The notes under the pieces are model-generated. The model did no database searches. It saw only the letters and a program-made list of their open reading frames with translations, and was not told the DNA's origin. The translations under genes and the position numbers were made by a program. From positions 1 through 64,000 of the forward strand of contig NZ_JAOPFU010000006.1 in the NCBI RefSeq assembly GCF_025515275.1: a stretch of DNA of 64,000 nucleotides. The letters run 5' to 3'. Each line of letters opens with the position of its first letter. The first letter of the stretch is position 1. This document shows, one piece after another, positions 34,359-43,699 of the stretch. This stretch comes from Catenovulum sp. 2E275. Its GTDB lineage: Bacteria > Pseudomonadota > Gammaproteobacteria > Enterobacterales > Alteromonadaceae.

Positions 34359-36290
34359 TTACTTCATATTCTCGGCTAAAAAAGGTTCAATTTCTTGTAA
34401 TAGCTTTAGTCTGGATTCAGCTAGTTCTAAATAATGCCCTTCGTCTTGTAAAGTCACAAGCTTAACTACTTTATTAGCATCTTTTAACGCACTTTCCATA
34501 TCTAACGATTGTTTGTAGGGAACCACCCTGTCGTATAAACCATGCACTAATAACACTGGAGCTTGAAATTGTTTTGCAAAGTTAACTGGTGATATTTGAC
34601 TTAATAAATTTTTATCATTTTTTCGGTTCAGTAAAAACCTTTCCCAATAAAAAACCGTTGAGCTTTCTTCACCATAATCACGCGTTTTATCATCTAGCAT
34701 TTTAGATAAATCACTAATCCCCGCACCAGCAATAATACAGCTGTACTTTTCTGGTGTATAAGCACCACCCGCTAACGCGGCATAACCGCCATAGCTAAAA
34801 CCAACAATACAGACTTTACTCTTATCGACTAAACCTGTACTGACATAATAATCTATGGCATCAGTTAAATCATTCTGCATTTTGCCGCCCCATTCTCCGT
34901 GGCCAGCAACAATATGATTCGCACCAAAACCTTGCGAGCCTCTAAATTGGGGCTGAATCACCAGGTAACCACGATTCGCAAAGTATTGAGCTAACCAGCC
35001 AAATCCGACCCGGTCATATGCTTGAGGCCCACCATGCGGAAATAAAATAGTAGGTAGATTCTTTTTAATATCTTTATTAACGGGGTAAGTTAATAAAGTA
35101 GGAATAGTTAAGCCATCTCTAGCTTTAAATTGGGTAACTTCAATTGGATTAAACGACTCTAAAGAAATTAGAGGTCTAGCGTCAGCTAAAAAAGAAAATT
35201 CATTATCTGAAAACAATAAATATTGGCTAATCGCCTCCGGTCCTTCTATTCTAAATACAACATCTTTCCAGCCCGGATGAAAGTCAACAATACTTAATGC
35301 GTGATCTGCTGGAACGGCAGCTTGAATAGCCTGATAAATCGCTTGCTGTTTTTTATCAAAAAAAGCATAACTGGGGTAAAACCCAGAATAAGACACACCA
35401 TAAACAATTCGTTGCACATCGGTCAATACACCCGAAATATCAGTGCCTTTCTTAACTAGAACTGGACCTTCGATTTTGCCATCTGACAGTGACATGGTGT
35501 AATAATTATTTCGGCCTGATTTATCATAAGTTAAAAATACTAATTTTGTTCTATCAGGTGTTAACCCAGTAAACTGCTTTTTAACTAATGGCGTAGTCTC
35601 TCTAAAAATTTCAACCCATTCGTCATTACGTCTAACTTCTATTCGATGTAGATCTTTATCTTGACTGAAAAGCTCCTGTACTAAAGGATGTCCATGCTCA
35701 TCTACAAAAAAATCATAAGTCCCATGACCACTTTTTGAGAGCGGTCTATGACCTTTTTTTCCAGCTAAATCCACAGCTAGTAAGTTAAGTTGTGTTGTTC
35801 CTGATTTTAACCTGTCATCTCTTTTATAAAACGCAGCCATCAAAACCCGATTATTTTTATAATCAATACCAACAATTTTCCCATAATTTCCTTGGGTGGA
35901 AACACCATTTTCTGGTTTTAATAACTGATGTAAATCTTGATTCTTAAGATCATATAAAAAAGCAGCACCAGCACGGTAATGGCGCCCAGTTTGTGCAACT
36001 TTAAAAATAAGTCTGTCATTATCAATAAAGAAAATGTGGTAAGGCTCTATATTTTTAATATCAACAGCCCGAATTAACTTTCCTAATTTAAGATCCATCA
36101 CCACTAAGTAATCTTTATTAGACTGAACATAACGATAAGCAATCCGGTTTCCATCAGGTGAAATTCTAACTAAACTGGCTTCAGGCAAAGCAGCATAAGC
36201 TTCAAGCGGCAACATATCATTAGCAAATACAAAACTAGAAATGAAGGCAGCGGTAGCAAATAATGAACGAAATAAATAAATCAGCTTCAT
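34359..36290 (-). CDS. Secreted S9 prolyl-oligopeptidase-family peptidase, copy 1
   Basis: 643 residues: signal peptide to about 23 (ending SSFVFA), a beta-propeller-like N-terminal part (LVRISPDGNRIAYRYVQSNK), and a C-terminal alpha/beta hydrolase domain. The catalytic Ser is in CIVGFSYGGYAALAGGAY, Asp in LLVHGLYDRVVPYKQS, and His in LQDEGHYLEL. LPTILFPHGGPQAYDR and RGYLVIQPQFRGSQGFG are S9C (acylaminoacyl-peptidase-like) blocks. It should cleave oligopeptides in the periplasm. It is the last of three tandem paralogues on one strand, each with its own signal peptide. Confidence 0.9.
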   Translation of the reverse strand: MKLIYLFRSLFATAAFISSFVFANDMLPLEAYAALPEASLVRISPDGNRIAYRYVQSNKDYLVVMDLKLGKLIRAVDIKNIEPYHIFFIDNDRLIFKVAQTGRHYRAGAAFLYDLKNQDLHQLLKPENGVSTQGNYGKIVGIDYKNNRVLMAAFYKRDDRLKSGTTQLNLLAVDLAGKKGHRPLSKSGHGTYDFFVDEHGHPLVQELFSQDKDLHRIEVRRNDEWVEIFRETTPLVKKQFTGLTPDRTKLVFLTYDKSGRNNYYTMSLSDGKIEGPVLVKKGTDISGVLTDVQRIVYGVSYSGFYPSYAFFDKKQQAIYQAIQAAVPADHALSIVDFHPGWKDVVFRIEGPEAISQYLLFSDNEFSFLADARPLISLESFNPIEVTQFKARDGLTIPTLLTYPVNKDIKKNLPTILFPHGGPQAYDRVGFGWLAQYFANRGYLVIQPQFRGSQGFGANHIVAGHGEWGGKMQNDLTDAIDYYVSTGLVDKSKVCIVGFSYGGYAALAGGAYTPEKYSCIIAGAGISDLSKMLDDKTRDYGEESSTVFYWERFLLNRKNDKNLLSQISPVNFAKQFQAPVLLVHGLYDRVVPYKQSLDMESALKDANKVVKLVTLQDEGHYLELAESRLKLLQEIEPFLAENMK

Positions 36291-36307
36291 TTAATAAACT
36301 CTATATA

Positions 36308-36335
36308 AAGTGGCCGAAAATATTTTCGGCCACTT
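36308..36335 (-). terminator. 28-bp perfect palindrome between S9 peptidase genes
   Basis: AAGTGGCCGAAAAT / ATTTTCGGCCACTT, 14-bp arms with no spacer, in the 69-bp gap after copy 2 and before copy 1. It could form a strong hairpin with a tight loop acting as terminator, or be an operator for copy 1. Confidence 0.55.
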
Positions 36336-36359
36336 ACTTATAAACCCTGAAAAGGTTTG

Positions 36360-38294
36360 TTACTTCATATTCTCGGCTAAAAAATCATCTATCGATTTTA
36401 ATAACAACAATCGGGATTTTTGATAATTCAAATTGTGGCCTTCATCTTCTAACTTAACCATAGTTACTTTTTTGCCTGCTTTTTTAAGGGCACTTTCCAT
36501 AGCTAAAGATTGTTTATAAGGTACCACTTGATCATACAAACCATGCACCAATAACACTGGCGCTTTAAACTGTTTAGCAAAATTAACTGGCGATATTTGT
36601 TTTAAATAGGCGTTTTCATCACCTTGCCCTTTTTGCATAAATTTTTTCCAGTAATAAACAACAGAGCTGTCTTCACCATAAGCCATAGTTTCATCATCCA
36701 TCATTTCAACTAAGTCGCTAATGCCCGCACCGGCAATAATACAAGTATATTTTTCAGGCGTAAAAGCACCGCCACTCAGCGCAGCGTAACCGCCATAACT
36801 CCAACCAAAAATACAAACTTTGGCTGGGTTCACCAAACCCGCTTTGACATAATGATCCACAGAATCAGTTAAATCATCTTGCATTTTTTTAGCAAATTCA
36901 CCATAACCAGCACGCAAATGCTCAGCACCAAAGCCTTCTGATCCTCTAAATTGAGGTTGAATGACTAAGTATCCACGACTGGCAAAATATTGAGCGAACC
37001 AATTATATCCAGCTCTATCGTACGACTGAGGGCCACCATGCGGCATTAAAATAGCTGGCAAGTTTTGTTTAGCTTTGCCATTTGGATAAGTTAATAAAGT
37101 AGGAATAGTTAAACCGTCTCTGGCTTTAAATTCAGTAATTTCAATTGAGTTAAACTTATCCAATGGAATTTGTGGCGCGGCATCCCCTAAAAATGAGAAT
37201 TCATTATTAGCAAATAATAAATATTGGCTAACAGCCTCCGGCCCTTCTATTTTAAAGACAATATCTTCCCAGCTTGGATTGAAATCCACAATTTCTAAGG
37301 CATGCTTTTGGGGCATAGCACCTTGAATAGCTTGATAAATCACTTCTTGTTTTTTATCAAAAAAGGCATACGTAGGGTAAAATCCTGCATATTCAACACC
37401 ATAAACAACCCGCTGAATATCGACTAAAGCGCTTTCTATATCAGCATTCACTTTAGCAAACAAAGGGCCTTCTATTTTGCCATCAGCTAATGACATAGTA
37501 TAAAAACTGCGGTTTTCTGAATTTTGATAAGTTAAAAATACCAACTTATCTCTGTTAGGTGTAAAACCGACAAAATCTTTATAAATTTCAGGCGTTATTT
37601 CACGATAAATCTCAACCCATTCATCATTTTTACGCACTTCAACTTGATGTAGATCTTGCTCATTGCTATACAGTTCACGTACCAATAACTCGCCTTGCTC
37701 ATCAACAAAAAAATCAATTGCATTATGCACACTACGTGAAAATGGTCTGGCACTTCGCTTTCCGTCTAAATCGACTGCCATTAGTGTATTTCGGTGACCG
37801 CCAGTGTATTTTCTATCGGTTTCCGGTTTTTTATATAATGCGGGCATTAAAATTTTATTATCATCCCAATGCACACCCACTATTCGACTATGGTTTGTAC
37901 CGCCAACACCTTTTTCGGCTTTTAATAACTGTCTGAGCTCTTGCTGTTTAATGTCATACAAAAAAGCTGCACCTAAAGTTTCACGACGGCTGATCTGGTA
38001 AACCTGTAAAACAACCCTATTATTATCGAGAAACATTATATTATTAGGGTTAATTTCGTGAATATTGATTGCGCTAATCGCTTCACCTGATTTTAAGTCA
38101 GCAATAACCAATAAATCTTTATCCTGAGTAACATAACGATAAGCTGAGCGGCTTCCGTCTGGCGAAATTCTAACCAGACTAACTTCAGGCAAAGTCGCAT
38201 AAGCAGATAAAGGTAAAGCTGCTTGGGGATTAGCTGAAGCAAACCCGCTCAAGAATAAAGTTAATAAAAATAAAAATTGAGTAAAGTAGCGCAC
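36360..38294 (-). CDS. Secreted S9 prolyl-oligopeptidase-family peptidase, copy 2
   Basis: 644 residues and very similar to copy 1 along its whole length (shared LLTYP, MPHGGPQSYDRAGYNWFAQY, YFASRGYLVIQPQFRGSEGF). Triad: Ser in CIFGWSYGGYAALSGGAF, Asp in LVHGLYDQVVPYKQS, His in EDEGHNLNYQ. The signal peptide MRYFTQFLFLLTLFLSGFAS begins with a GTG codon at 38294 behind AAGGAT. The 204-bp gap upstream separates it from copy 3, so it may have its own promoter. Confidence 0.9.
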   Translation of the reverse strand: MRYFTQFLFLLTLFLSGFASANPQAALPLSAYATLPEVSLVRISPDGSRSAYRYVTQDKDLLVIADLKSGEAISAINIHEINPNNIMFLDNNRVVLQVYQISRRETLGAAFLYDIKQQELRQLLKAEKGVGGTNHSRIVGVHWDDNKILMPALYKKPETDRKYTGGHRNTLMAVDLDGKRSARPFSRSVHNAIDFFVDEQGELLVRELYSNEQDLHQVEVRKNDEWVEIYREITPEIYKDFVGFTPNRDKLVFLTYQNSENRSFYTMSLADGKIEGPLFAKVNADIESALVDIQRVVYGVEYAGFYPTYAFFDKKQEVIYQAIQGAMPQKHALEIVDFNPSWEDIVFKIEGPEAVSQYLLFANNEFSFLGDAAPQIPLDKFNSIEITEFKARDGLTIPTLLTYPNGKAKQNLPAILMPHGGPQSYDRAGYNWFAQYFASRGYLVIQPQFRGSEGFGAEHLRAGYGEFAKKMQDDLTDSVDHYVKAGLVNPAKVCIFGWSYGGYAALSGGAFTPEKYTCIIAGAGISDLVEMMDDETMAYGEDSSVVYYWKKFMQKGQGDENAYLKQISPVNFAKQFKAPVLLVHGLYDQVVPYKQSLAMESALKKAGKKVTMVKLEDEGHNLNYQKSRLLLLKSIDDFLAENMK

Positions 38295-38498
38295 TTAAAT
38301 AATATCCTTATATTATCATATTATTAATAAACACCAGAATTAAAACACAAAATTAACAAAAAGTCATTGCAAATTAGCCAGTATTAAGAATGAGAATAGT
38401 TCGGAAAAGCTAAATAAAACTAAGGTAGGGCTTTAATCAGCACAGCCTAATTCTGTAATCGAATCGGCTGTGCCGCTAAAATAGTACGAGTATGTAAG

Positions 38499-40445
38499 CT
38501 ACATATATTTATTTAAAAATGCATCTATCTCTTTTAACATTAATAAACGAGATTTGGCATAGATTAAGTTATGGCCATCTTCTTCCAACTCGACCAACTT
38601 TACATTTTTACCTGCATCTTCAAGCTCATCAAACATGTCATCCGATTGCTCGTAAGGTACAACCTTATCTCTTTCTGAATGAATTAATAACACAGGAGCT
38701 TTAAATTGCTTGGCAAAATTGATAGGTGAAATGCTTTCTAAAAACTCATCCGGATCTTTTTTATTTAATAAAGACTTTTCCCAATAAGATACAACCCAGT
38801 GATCGCTGCCATAGTTATATTTTTCAGTATCCAGCATTTCTTCCAGATCACTTACCCCATTAATCGAAATAACGCAGCGATATTTATTAGGGGTAAATGC
38901 ACCGCCAGCCAAAGCCGCATAGCCGCCATAACTGGCACCAGCAATACACACTTTATCTTTATTCACTAAGCCTGTTTTTATATAGTGATCAACCGCATCA
39001 GTTAAATCATCCTGCATTTTACCACCCCATTCGCCGTGTCCAGCGTTAATATGAGCAGAACCAAATCCATCAGAGCCTCTAAATTGAGGTTGAATAACTA
39101 AATAACCTCGGCTGGCAAAAAACTGGGGGATCCAGTCAAACTCGACTCTATCGTAAGAGCGAGGACCGCCATGCGGTAATAAAATAGTGGGTAGCTGCTC
39201 TTTTGATTTATTTTTAGGGTAAGTTAATAGCGTTGGAATGGTTAATCCGTCTCTTGCTTTATATTGCGTAATTTCAATTTGATTATAATCTTCAATATTA
39301 ATTTCTGGCCGTTTCACTTCTAACACTTGAAACTCATTATTGGCGAATAATACATAACTACCAATAACTTCAGGTCCTTGAATTAAAAACAAAATATTCT
39401 TCCAGTCAGGTGTATAATCTATTACGGTAAAAGAGTGATTAGGTAAAGCTTGTTGTATAGATTGATAGGTTTTTTGTAGTTTTTCCTCAAAAAATTGGTA
39501 AGTTGGGTGAAAACCAGAATATTGAATACCATAAACTACACGCTGAATATCAGTTAGTACATTTTCAACATCTGCATTTTTATTCGCAAATAACGGGCCT
39601 GTAATTTTGCCATCAGCTAATGACATGGTGTAATAATTTGAACGACCTTCTTCCCCATACATCAGCATTACTAAATTTTTACGATCTGGTGTTAATCCAA
39701 CAAAACTGCGTTTTCTGATCGGTACAGTTTCTGAAAAAATATCTACCCACTCATCGTTTCTTCTTACCTGGACTCGGTGTAAATCACTATCATTGTTATA
39801 GCGTTCCTGAACTAATAATTCGCCTTCCTCATCGACAAAAAAATCAATCGCATCATGAGTGCCTTTTGTTGCCCTGCGAGGCTCTCTTTTTTTGTTCATA
39901 TTAACTTGCATTAGGGAATACACAGGTTCAGCATACTGAACATTATCATCGCCAAAAAAAGCAGGCATAAGTAACTTTTGCTCTTTTTTATTTACACCGA
40001 TAATATCGCCTAATTGAGTTTGTCCACGATAAATACCGTATCCAGGTATCAGCAGTTGCCTAATATCTTGCTCATCAATATCATAAATAAAAGCTGAACT
40101 AATATTATGACGCCCACGATATCCAATCATCCCCATATAAGAAGATACTTTCAGAACAATTTGATTATTATTAACAAAAAGAGCGCTTTTAGGATCGATT
40201 TCGGTAATATCAATTAAGCGTAACATTTTTCCGGTTTTAACCTCTTTCACCACCAATAAATCTTTATTATCTTTATTGTAGCGAAACGCATATCGACTGC
40301 CGTCAGGCGAAATACAAAACATACTGGTTTGAGGTAAAACTGCATAGGCATCTAGCGGTAAAGGTTTTAATTGCTCTGCTTCGACTGAACAAAGCAATAA
40401 CACTGGTAAGGTGAGGCTTAGCAAAAATTTTAATAAGTATTTCAT
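38499..40445 (-). CDS. Secreted S9 prolyl-oligopeptidase-family peptidase, copy 3
   Basis: 648 residues, the most diverged of the three. Signal peptide MKYLLKFLLSLTLPVLLLCS, then LPLDAYAVLPQTSMFCISPD. Triad: Ser in CIAGASYGGYAALAGGAF, Asp in LLIHSERDKVVPYEQSDDM, His in LEEDGHNLIYAK. Near the active site it has NGVSDLEEML where copies 1 and 2 have AGAGISDL, so specificity may differ. AAGGAT precedes ATG. It is divergent from csrD across 328 bp. Confidence 0.9.
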   Translation of the reverse strand: MKYLLKFLLSLTLPVLLLCSVEAEQLKPLPLDAYAVLPQTSMFCISPDGSRYAFRYNKDNKDLLVVKEVKTGKMLRLIDITEIDPKSALFVNNNQIVLKVSSYMGMIGYRGRHNISSAFIYDIDEQDIRQLLIPGYGIYRGQTQLGDIIGVNKKEQKLLMPAFFGDDNVQYAEPVYSLMQVNMNKKREPRRATKGTHDAIDFFVDEEGELLVQERYNNDSDLHRVQVRRNDEWVDIFSETVPIRKRSFVGLTPDRKNLVMLMYGEEGRSNYYTMSLADGKITGPLFANKNADVENVLTDIQRVVYGIQYSGFHPTYQFFEEKLQKTYQSIQQALPNHSFTVIDYTPDWKNILFLIQGPEVIGSYVLFANNEFQVLEVKRPEINIEDYNQIEITQYKARDGLTIPTLLTYPKNKSKEQLPTILLPHGGPRSYDRVEFDWIPQFFASRGYLVIQPQFRGSDGFGSAHINAGHGEWGGKMQDDLTDAVDHYIKTGLVNKDKVCIAGASYGGYAALAGGAFTPNKYRCVISINGVSDLEEMLDTEKYNYGSDHWVVSYWEKSLLNKKDPDEFLESISPINFAKQFKAPVLLIHSERDKVVPYEQSDDMFDELEDAGKNVKLVELEEDGHNLIYAKSRLLMLKEIDAFLNKYM

Positions 40446-40773
40446 AATATCCTTATTCTTGTTTTATATTTTTATAATTCCATATTATAAACTGATAAAT
40501 TTATTTATGTAAATTTTGTTAAATACTCAAATCCATACGTAACAATTGTTAGAATGATAGTAGGTAAATTTTATCTCTCATGGCAATAACAAGCTTTTAA
40601 TATTTTTATATGTAGAATCAAACTAATTAGTATAAAAATACCAATAAGTTACTGGACTGCCTTTTGATACTTGTAAAACACAGAACTGCTTGCAATCTGA
40701 TATACTTACCTGTAAAAGTCTCGTTTAGAAGCTTCAATTCAAATTAATTATAATCTTCTTTCTGGGTTAATGG
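40446..40773. other. Divergent non-coding region, S9 peptidase / csrD
   Basis: 328 bp with no gene. Strongly AT-rich. It holds an inverted repeat TATTTTTATA (40601-40610) / TATAAAAATA (40631-40640) with a 20-bp spacer, either a regulator site or chance in AT-rich DNA. The promoters of copy 3 and csrD must lie here, but I could not fix -35/-10 pairs with confidence. Confidence 0.5.
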
Positions 40774-42630
40774 ATGGCCGAATTACCACTAAAAACAACA
40801 GCCCGTAGCTTATTTGCTTGGCAGCGAAAAATTGCAGTCATTATCAGTTTATTTGTTGTTTTTTGTGTTGCGGTATGGTGTTTTACCGTTTTGCATTCTG
40901 CTACAACTCAATTCGAGCAAATCATTGAGCTCTCGATACATGAAAATCCGGATATTACTCCCCCTGAATTAGATAACTTACTCTCAAAACTCGATATTGC
41001 CACTGAGATTTATTATATCGAGGAACAAAAAACGTTAACTCTAAATACTGTAATCTGGTTTGATTGGCAAAGCACTACAAGACCGTTTTACCTATCCTCA
41101 GGCCAAAGTTTCCAAGTTAAGTTTATAGTTTTATCAACATATCACTTATTTTTTATTGGGGCCTCTTTAAGCTTATTTTGGTTTATTGTGTTATCAGTTC
41201 TTTGGTCATTAGGAAAAGCTGGAGAACGTAATTTATCAGCCCTAGAGCGCAAAGCACGCAGAATGCAGATTGCGAGTCGTCATGAAATCACCAAACATCC
41301 CAGTTTATTTACCGTTTTAGATAACTTATTGGATGAATTAAATTGGGCAAGACAAGAACAAAGTAGAGTTGATAAGTTTATCCGAATTCAAACTTTTTTA
41401 GATCCAGAAACAGGTATTGGTAACAGAATTTATTTTAATAACCGACTTGAAGCATTGCTTAATATTGAGGAACAAATTGAACAAGGGGTTGTAGTTGGTA
41501 TTAGGATTAATGAATTAGCAGAAATTGAAGAAGAACATGGCAATGATGCTATTATTGATGTTTTAAGCCAATTTACAAATATTACAGAGCAAGCTTTACA
41601 AAGATATAATCATGCTATTTTTGCTCGTTACTCTCATAATGACTTGGCGATTATCATTGCTAATATTTCAATCAAAGAAATAGAGCAGCTATGTAATCAT
41701 TTAGTTCGTTCTTTAGCTCATGTCAGAGTACCCAAAAATACAGATGCAGATAACCTATACCATATCGGGGTTTCTACTTTTAAATCTGGGGATCATATTG
41801 CCCAAGTTTTAAGGGAAGTTGATATGGCTATTCGTTCGGCTGAATTACAAGGACCAGCTAGCTGGTTTATGTATCAAGAAGAAGACAATGTTAAAACAAT
41901 GACAATGGGCTCGCTCCAATGGCGTACATTACTAGAGAATAAATTAAATAATGAAGGTTTTTTGATTAGCTTTCAGGCAGTGATGAAAATCTCACCTTAT
42001 ACAATTCATCATCAGGAGATAGTATTACAGCTACAAGACAATCAGGGAAAAATTTTACCTAGTAACTTATTTATGCCAATGGCTCATAAATGTGGTTTAG
42101 CCGTAAAAATAGATAAACAGATTATCTCAAAGCTTTATCAACAATTAGTCAATTCAGAAAACCCTGTATGTACTAGTATAAACATTAGTTCTGATGCTTT
42201 ATTGGACAAATCGTTTAGAACCTGGTTTACCACAATACTTGCTCAAGACAAGCAATTCGCCTCTCAAATTATTATAGAAATAAGTGAATATGCAATAGTC
42301 AATTATATTGATGAGCTTAGTTATTTTATTCAGCAATTAGATAACCTCTCAACGCACGTATTAGTCGATCAAGTTGGTCAATATGTTACTGCATCTAATT
42401 ACATCAAACAGTTACCAATACGTTATTTAAAATTACACCCAAGCATAGTAAAAAACATTCATAATAAAAGTGAAAACCAACTTTTTATCAGAAGCTTGCA
42501 AGGCTCATGTGCAGGTACAGGCATAAAAATATTTGCTTATGGGGTAGAAACTTTAGAAGAGTTCCAAGAAATTAAACACCTAGGGTTGGCTGGGGTACAG
42601 GGTAGTTATAATAATTTTAATCAAGATTAG
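40774..42630 (+). CDS. csrD: CsrD/MshH, degenerate GGDEF-EAL regulator of CsrB decay
   Basis: 618 residues: transmembrane helix (about 17-40), periplasmic stretch, second helix (about 122-146), HAMP-like linker, then GGDEF and EAL domains that both lack catalytic motifs. The GGDEF site reads ARYSHNDLAIII, and the EAL site is replaced by HHQEIVLQLQD. This is the hallmark of CsrD, which targets CsrB-type small RNAs for RNase E rather than making or degrading c-di-GMP. It stands upstream of the msh cluster, where it is named MshH in Vibrio. Its last 14 bases overlap the convergent PLP-enzyme gene. Confidence 0.9.
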   Translation: MAELPLKTTARSLFAWQRKIAVIISLFVVFCVAVWCFTVLHSATTQFEQIIELSIHENPDITPPELDNLLSKLDIATEIYYIEEQKTLTLNTVIWFDWQSTTRPFYLSSGQSFQVKFIVLSTYHLFFIGASLSLFWFIVLSVLWSLGKAGERNLSALERKARRMQIASRHEITKHPSLFTVLDNLLDELNWARQEQSRVDKFIRIQTFLDPETGIGNRIYFNNRLEALLNIEEQIEQGVVVGIRINELAEIEEEHGNDAIIDVLSQFTNITEQALQRYNHAIFARYSHNDLAIIIANISIKEIEQLCNHLVRSLAHVRVPKNTDADNLYHIGVSTFKSGDHIAQVLREVDMAIRSAELQGPASWFMYQEEDNVKTMTMGSLQWRTLLENKLNNEGFLISFQAVMKISPYTIHHQEIVLQLQDNQGKILPSNLFMPMAHKCGLAVKIDKQIISKLYQQLVNSENPVCTSINISSDALLDKSFRTWFTTILAQDKQFASQIIIEISEYAIVNYIDELSYFIQQLDNLSTHVLVDQVGQYVTASNYIKQLPIRYLKLHPSIVKNIHNKSENQLFIRSLQGSCAGTGIKIFAYGVETLEEFQEIKHLGLAGVQGSYNNFNQD

Positions 42631-43546
42631 TCAAAAAATAGTTATCTGGTAATAGCCCTCTTTGAGTAAACCCTCTCCAGCCTTGTAATCCTCCTGTATG
42701 TAGCGCAATAACTTTGCTGTTTTCAGGCATCCTCCCCTCATCTATCGCACTAAATAAAGCAAACATCATTTTTCCTGTATATATAGGGTCGAGAATAATT
42801 TGGTAGCGGAAATAAAATTCTTCAATAAATTTTAATAATTCAGGGGAGGTTTTGCCAAATCCGCCAAAATGATTATCTTGCCAAAGTTCCCAATAAGGTT
42901 TGATACCCGCTATTTTCTGACTTTGCTCCAAAATGGTATCAATCTCACTTACTAGATAACCGGAGTTAGCTAGAGCTGCCACACCTATTGCTATTTGTTT
43001 TGGTTTTAACTGTCTAATAATTCCGGCCAATGTCGTACCACTACCAACAGGACAGACCAAATGACTAAAATCTAAATTAATTTCATTGATTAAATCGGCT
43101 ACACCTTTGAAACCGAGTTCACCATAACCCCCTTCTGAAATAATCAAACTTTCAGGGAAGCGAGACTTGAGCCAAGATAAATATTCTGGTTCATAACGTT
43201 TGCGGTAAGTTTTTCTATCAACACACTCAACCGTCATTCCGAATGCAATACAATCTGCTAACGTTTGATTAGCAGGATCAATAAAATCGGCACGAACGAT
43301 AGCATGTACTTTCCGTTGAAAATAATGACAAGCATACGCTAAAGCATGTAAATGATTACTATAAGCTCCACCAAACGAGACAATTGAGGTTTGGGAATCC
43401 TCACTTAAGTAATACTTTAGCTTTCGCCATTTGTTGCCAGAAACCTGAGGGTGAATTAAATCATCTCGCTTTAACCATACTTTTATACCACGATGATGTA
43501 GGTGAGAAATATCTAACAATTCTAAAGGGCTAGGTAAAAAAAACAC
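42617..43546 (-). CDS. PLP-dependent D-cysteine desulfhydrase / ACC deaminase-family enzyme
   Basis: 309-residue fold-type II PLP enzyme. SPLELLDISHLHHRGIKVWL then KRDDLIHPQVSGNKWRKLKY carries the PLP lysine (GNKWRKLK). SFGGAYSNHLHALAYACHYF and VCPVGSGTTLAGIIRQLKPK (phosphate-binding loop) follow. Members include 1-aminocyclopropane-1-carboxylate deaminase and D-cysteine desulfhydrase; gammaproteobacterial homologues of this size are more often the latter (inference). It is inserted tail-to-tail between csrD and mshI and overlaps the csrD 3' end by 14 bp. Confidence 0.85.
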   Translation of the reverse strand: MFFLPSPLELLDISHLHHRGIKVWLKRDDLIHPQVSGNKWRKLKYYLSEDSQTSIVSFGGAYSNHLHALAYACHYFQRKVHAIVRADFIDPANQTLADCIAFGMTVECVDRKTYRKRYEPEYLSWLKSRFPESLIISEGGYGELGFKGVADLINEINLDFSHLVCPVGSGTTLAGIIRQLKPKQIAIGVAALANSGYLVSEIDTILEQSQKIAGIKPYWELWQDNHFGGFGKTSPELLKFIEEFYFRYQIILDPIYTGKMMFALFSAIDEGRMPENSKVIALHTGGLQGWRGFTQRGLLPDNYFLTNLD

Positions 43547-43625
43547 TTAACAACCTGTTATAAGCAAGATAAAAAATAATTAATAAAATGAGTAGCGCTA
43601 AACGCTGGCAGAATATGCAATAATA

Positions 43626-43655
43626 TTGTAACTTGTCTAAAAACTTACATAAAAT
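43626..43655 (+). promoter_or_regulatory. Candidate msh operon promoter
   Basis: TTGTAA (43626-43631), 18-bp spacer, TAAAAT (43650-43655), 44 bp before mshI. It is the only reasonable sigma-70 pair in the 153-bp gap. Confidence 0.4.
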
Positions 43656-43699
43656 CGTCTTAAACCCAATAGCGATTAGGAAATATAAAAACAGGTGCT

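Noticed and set aside
40774-42630. Reading csrD as an active diguanylate cyclase/phosphodiesterase
   Set aside because: Both catalytic motifs are replaced (YSHNDL and QEIVLQ), and csrD layout and position fit better.
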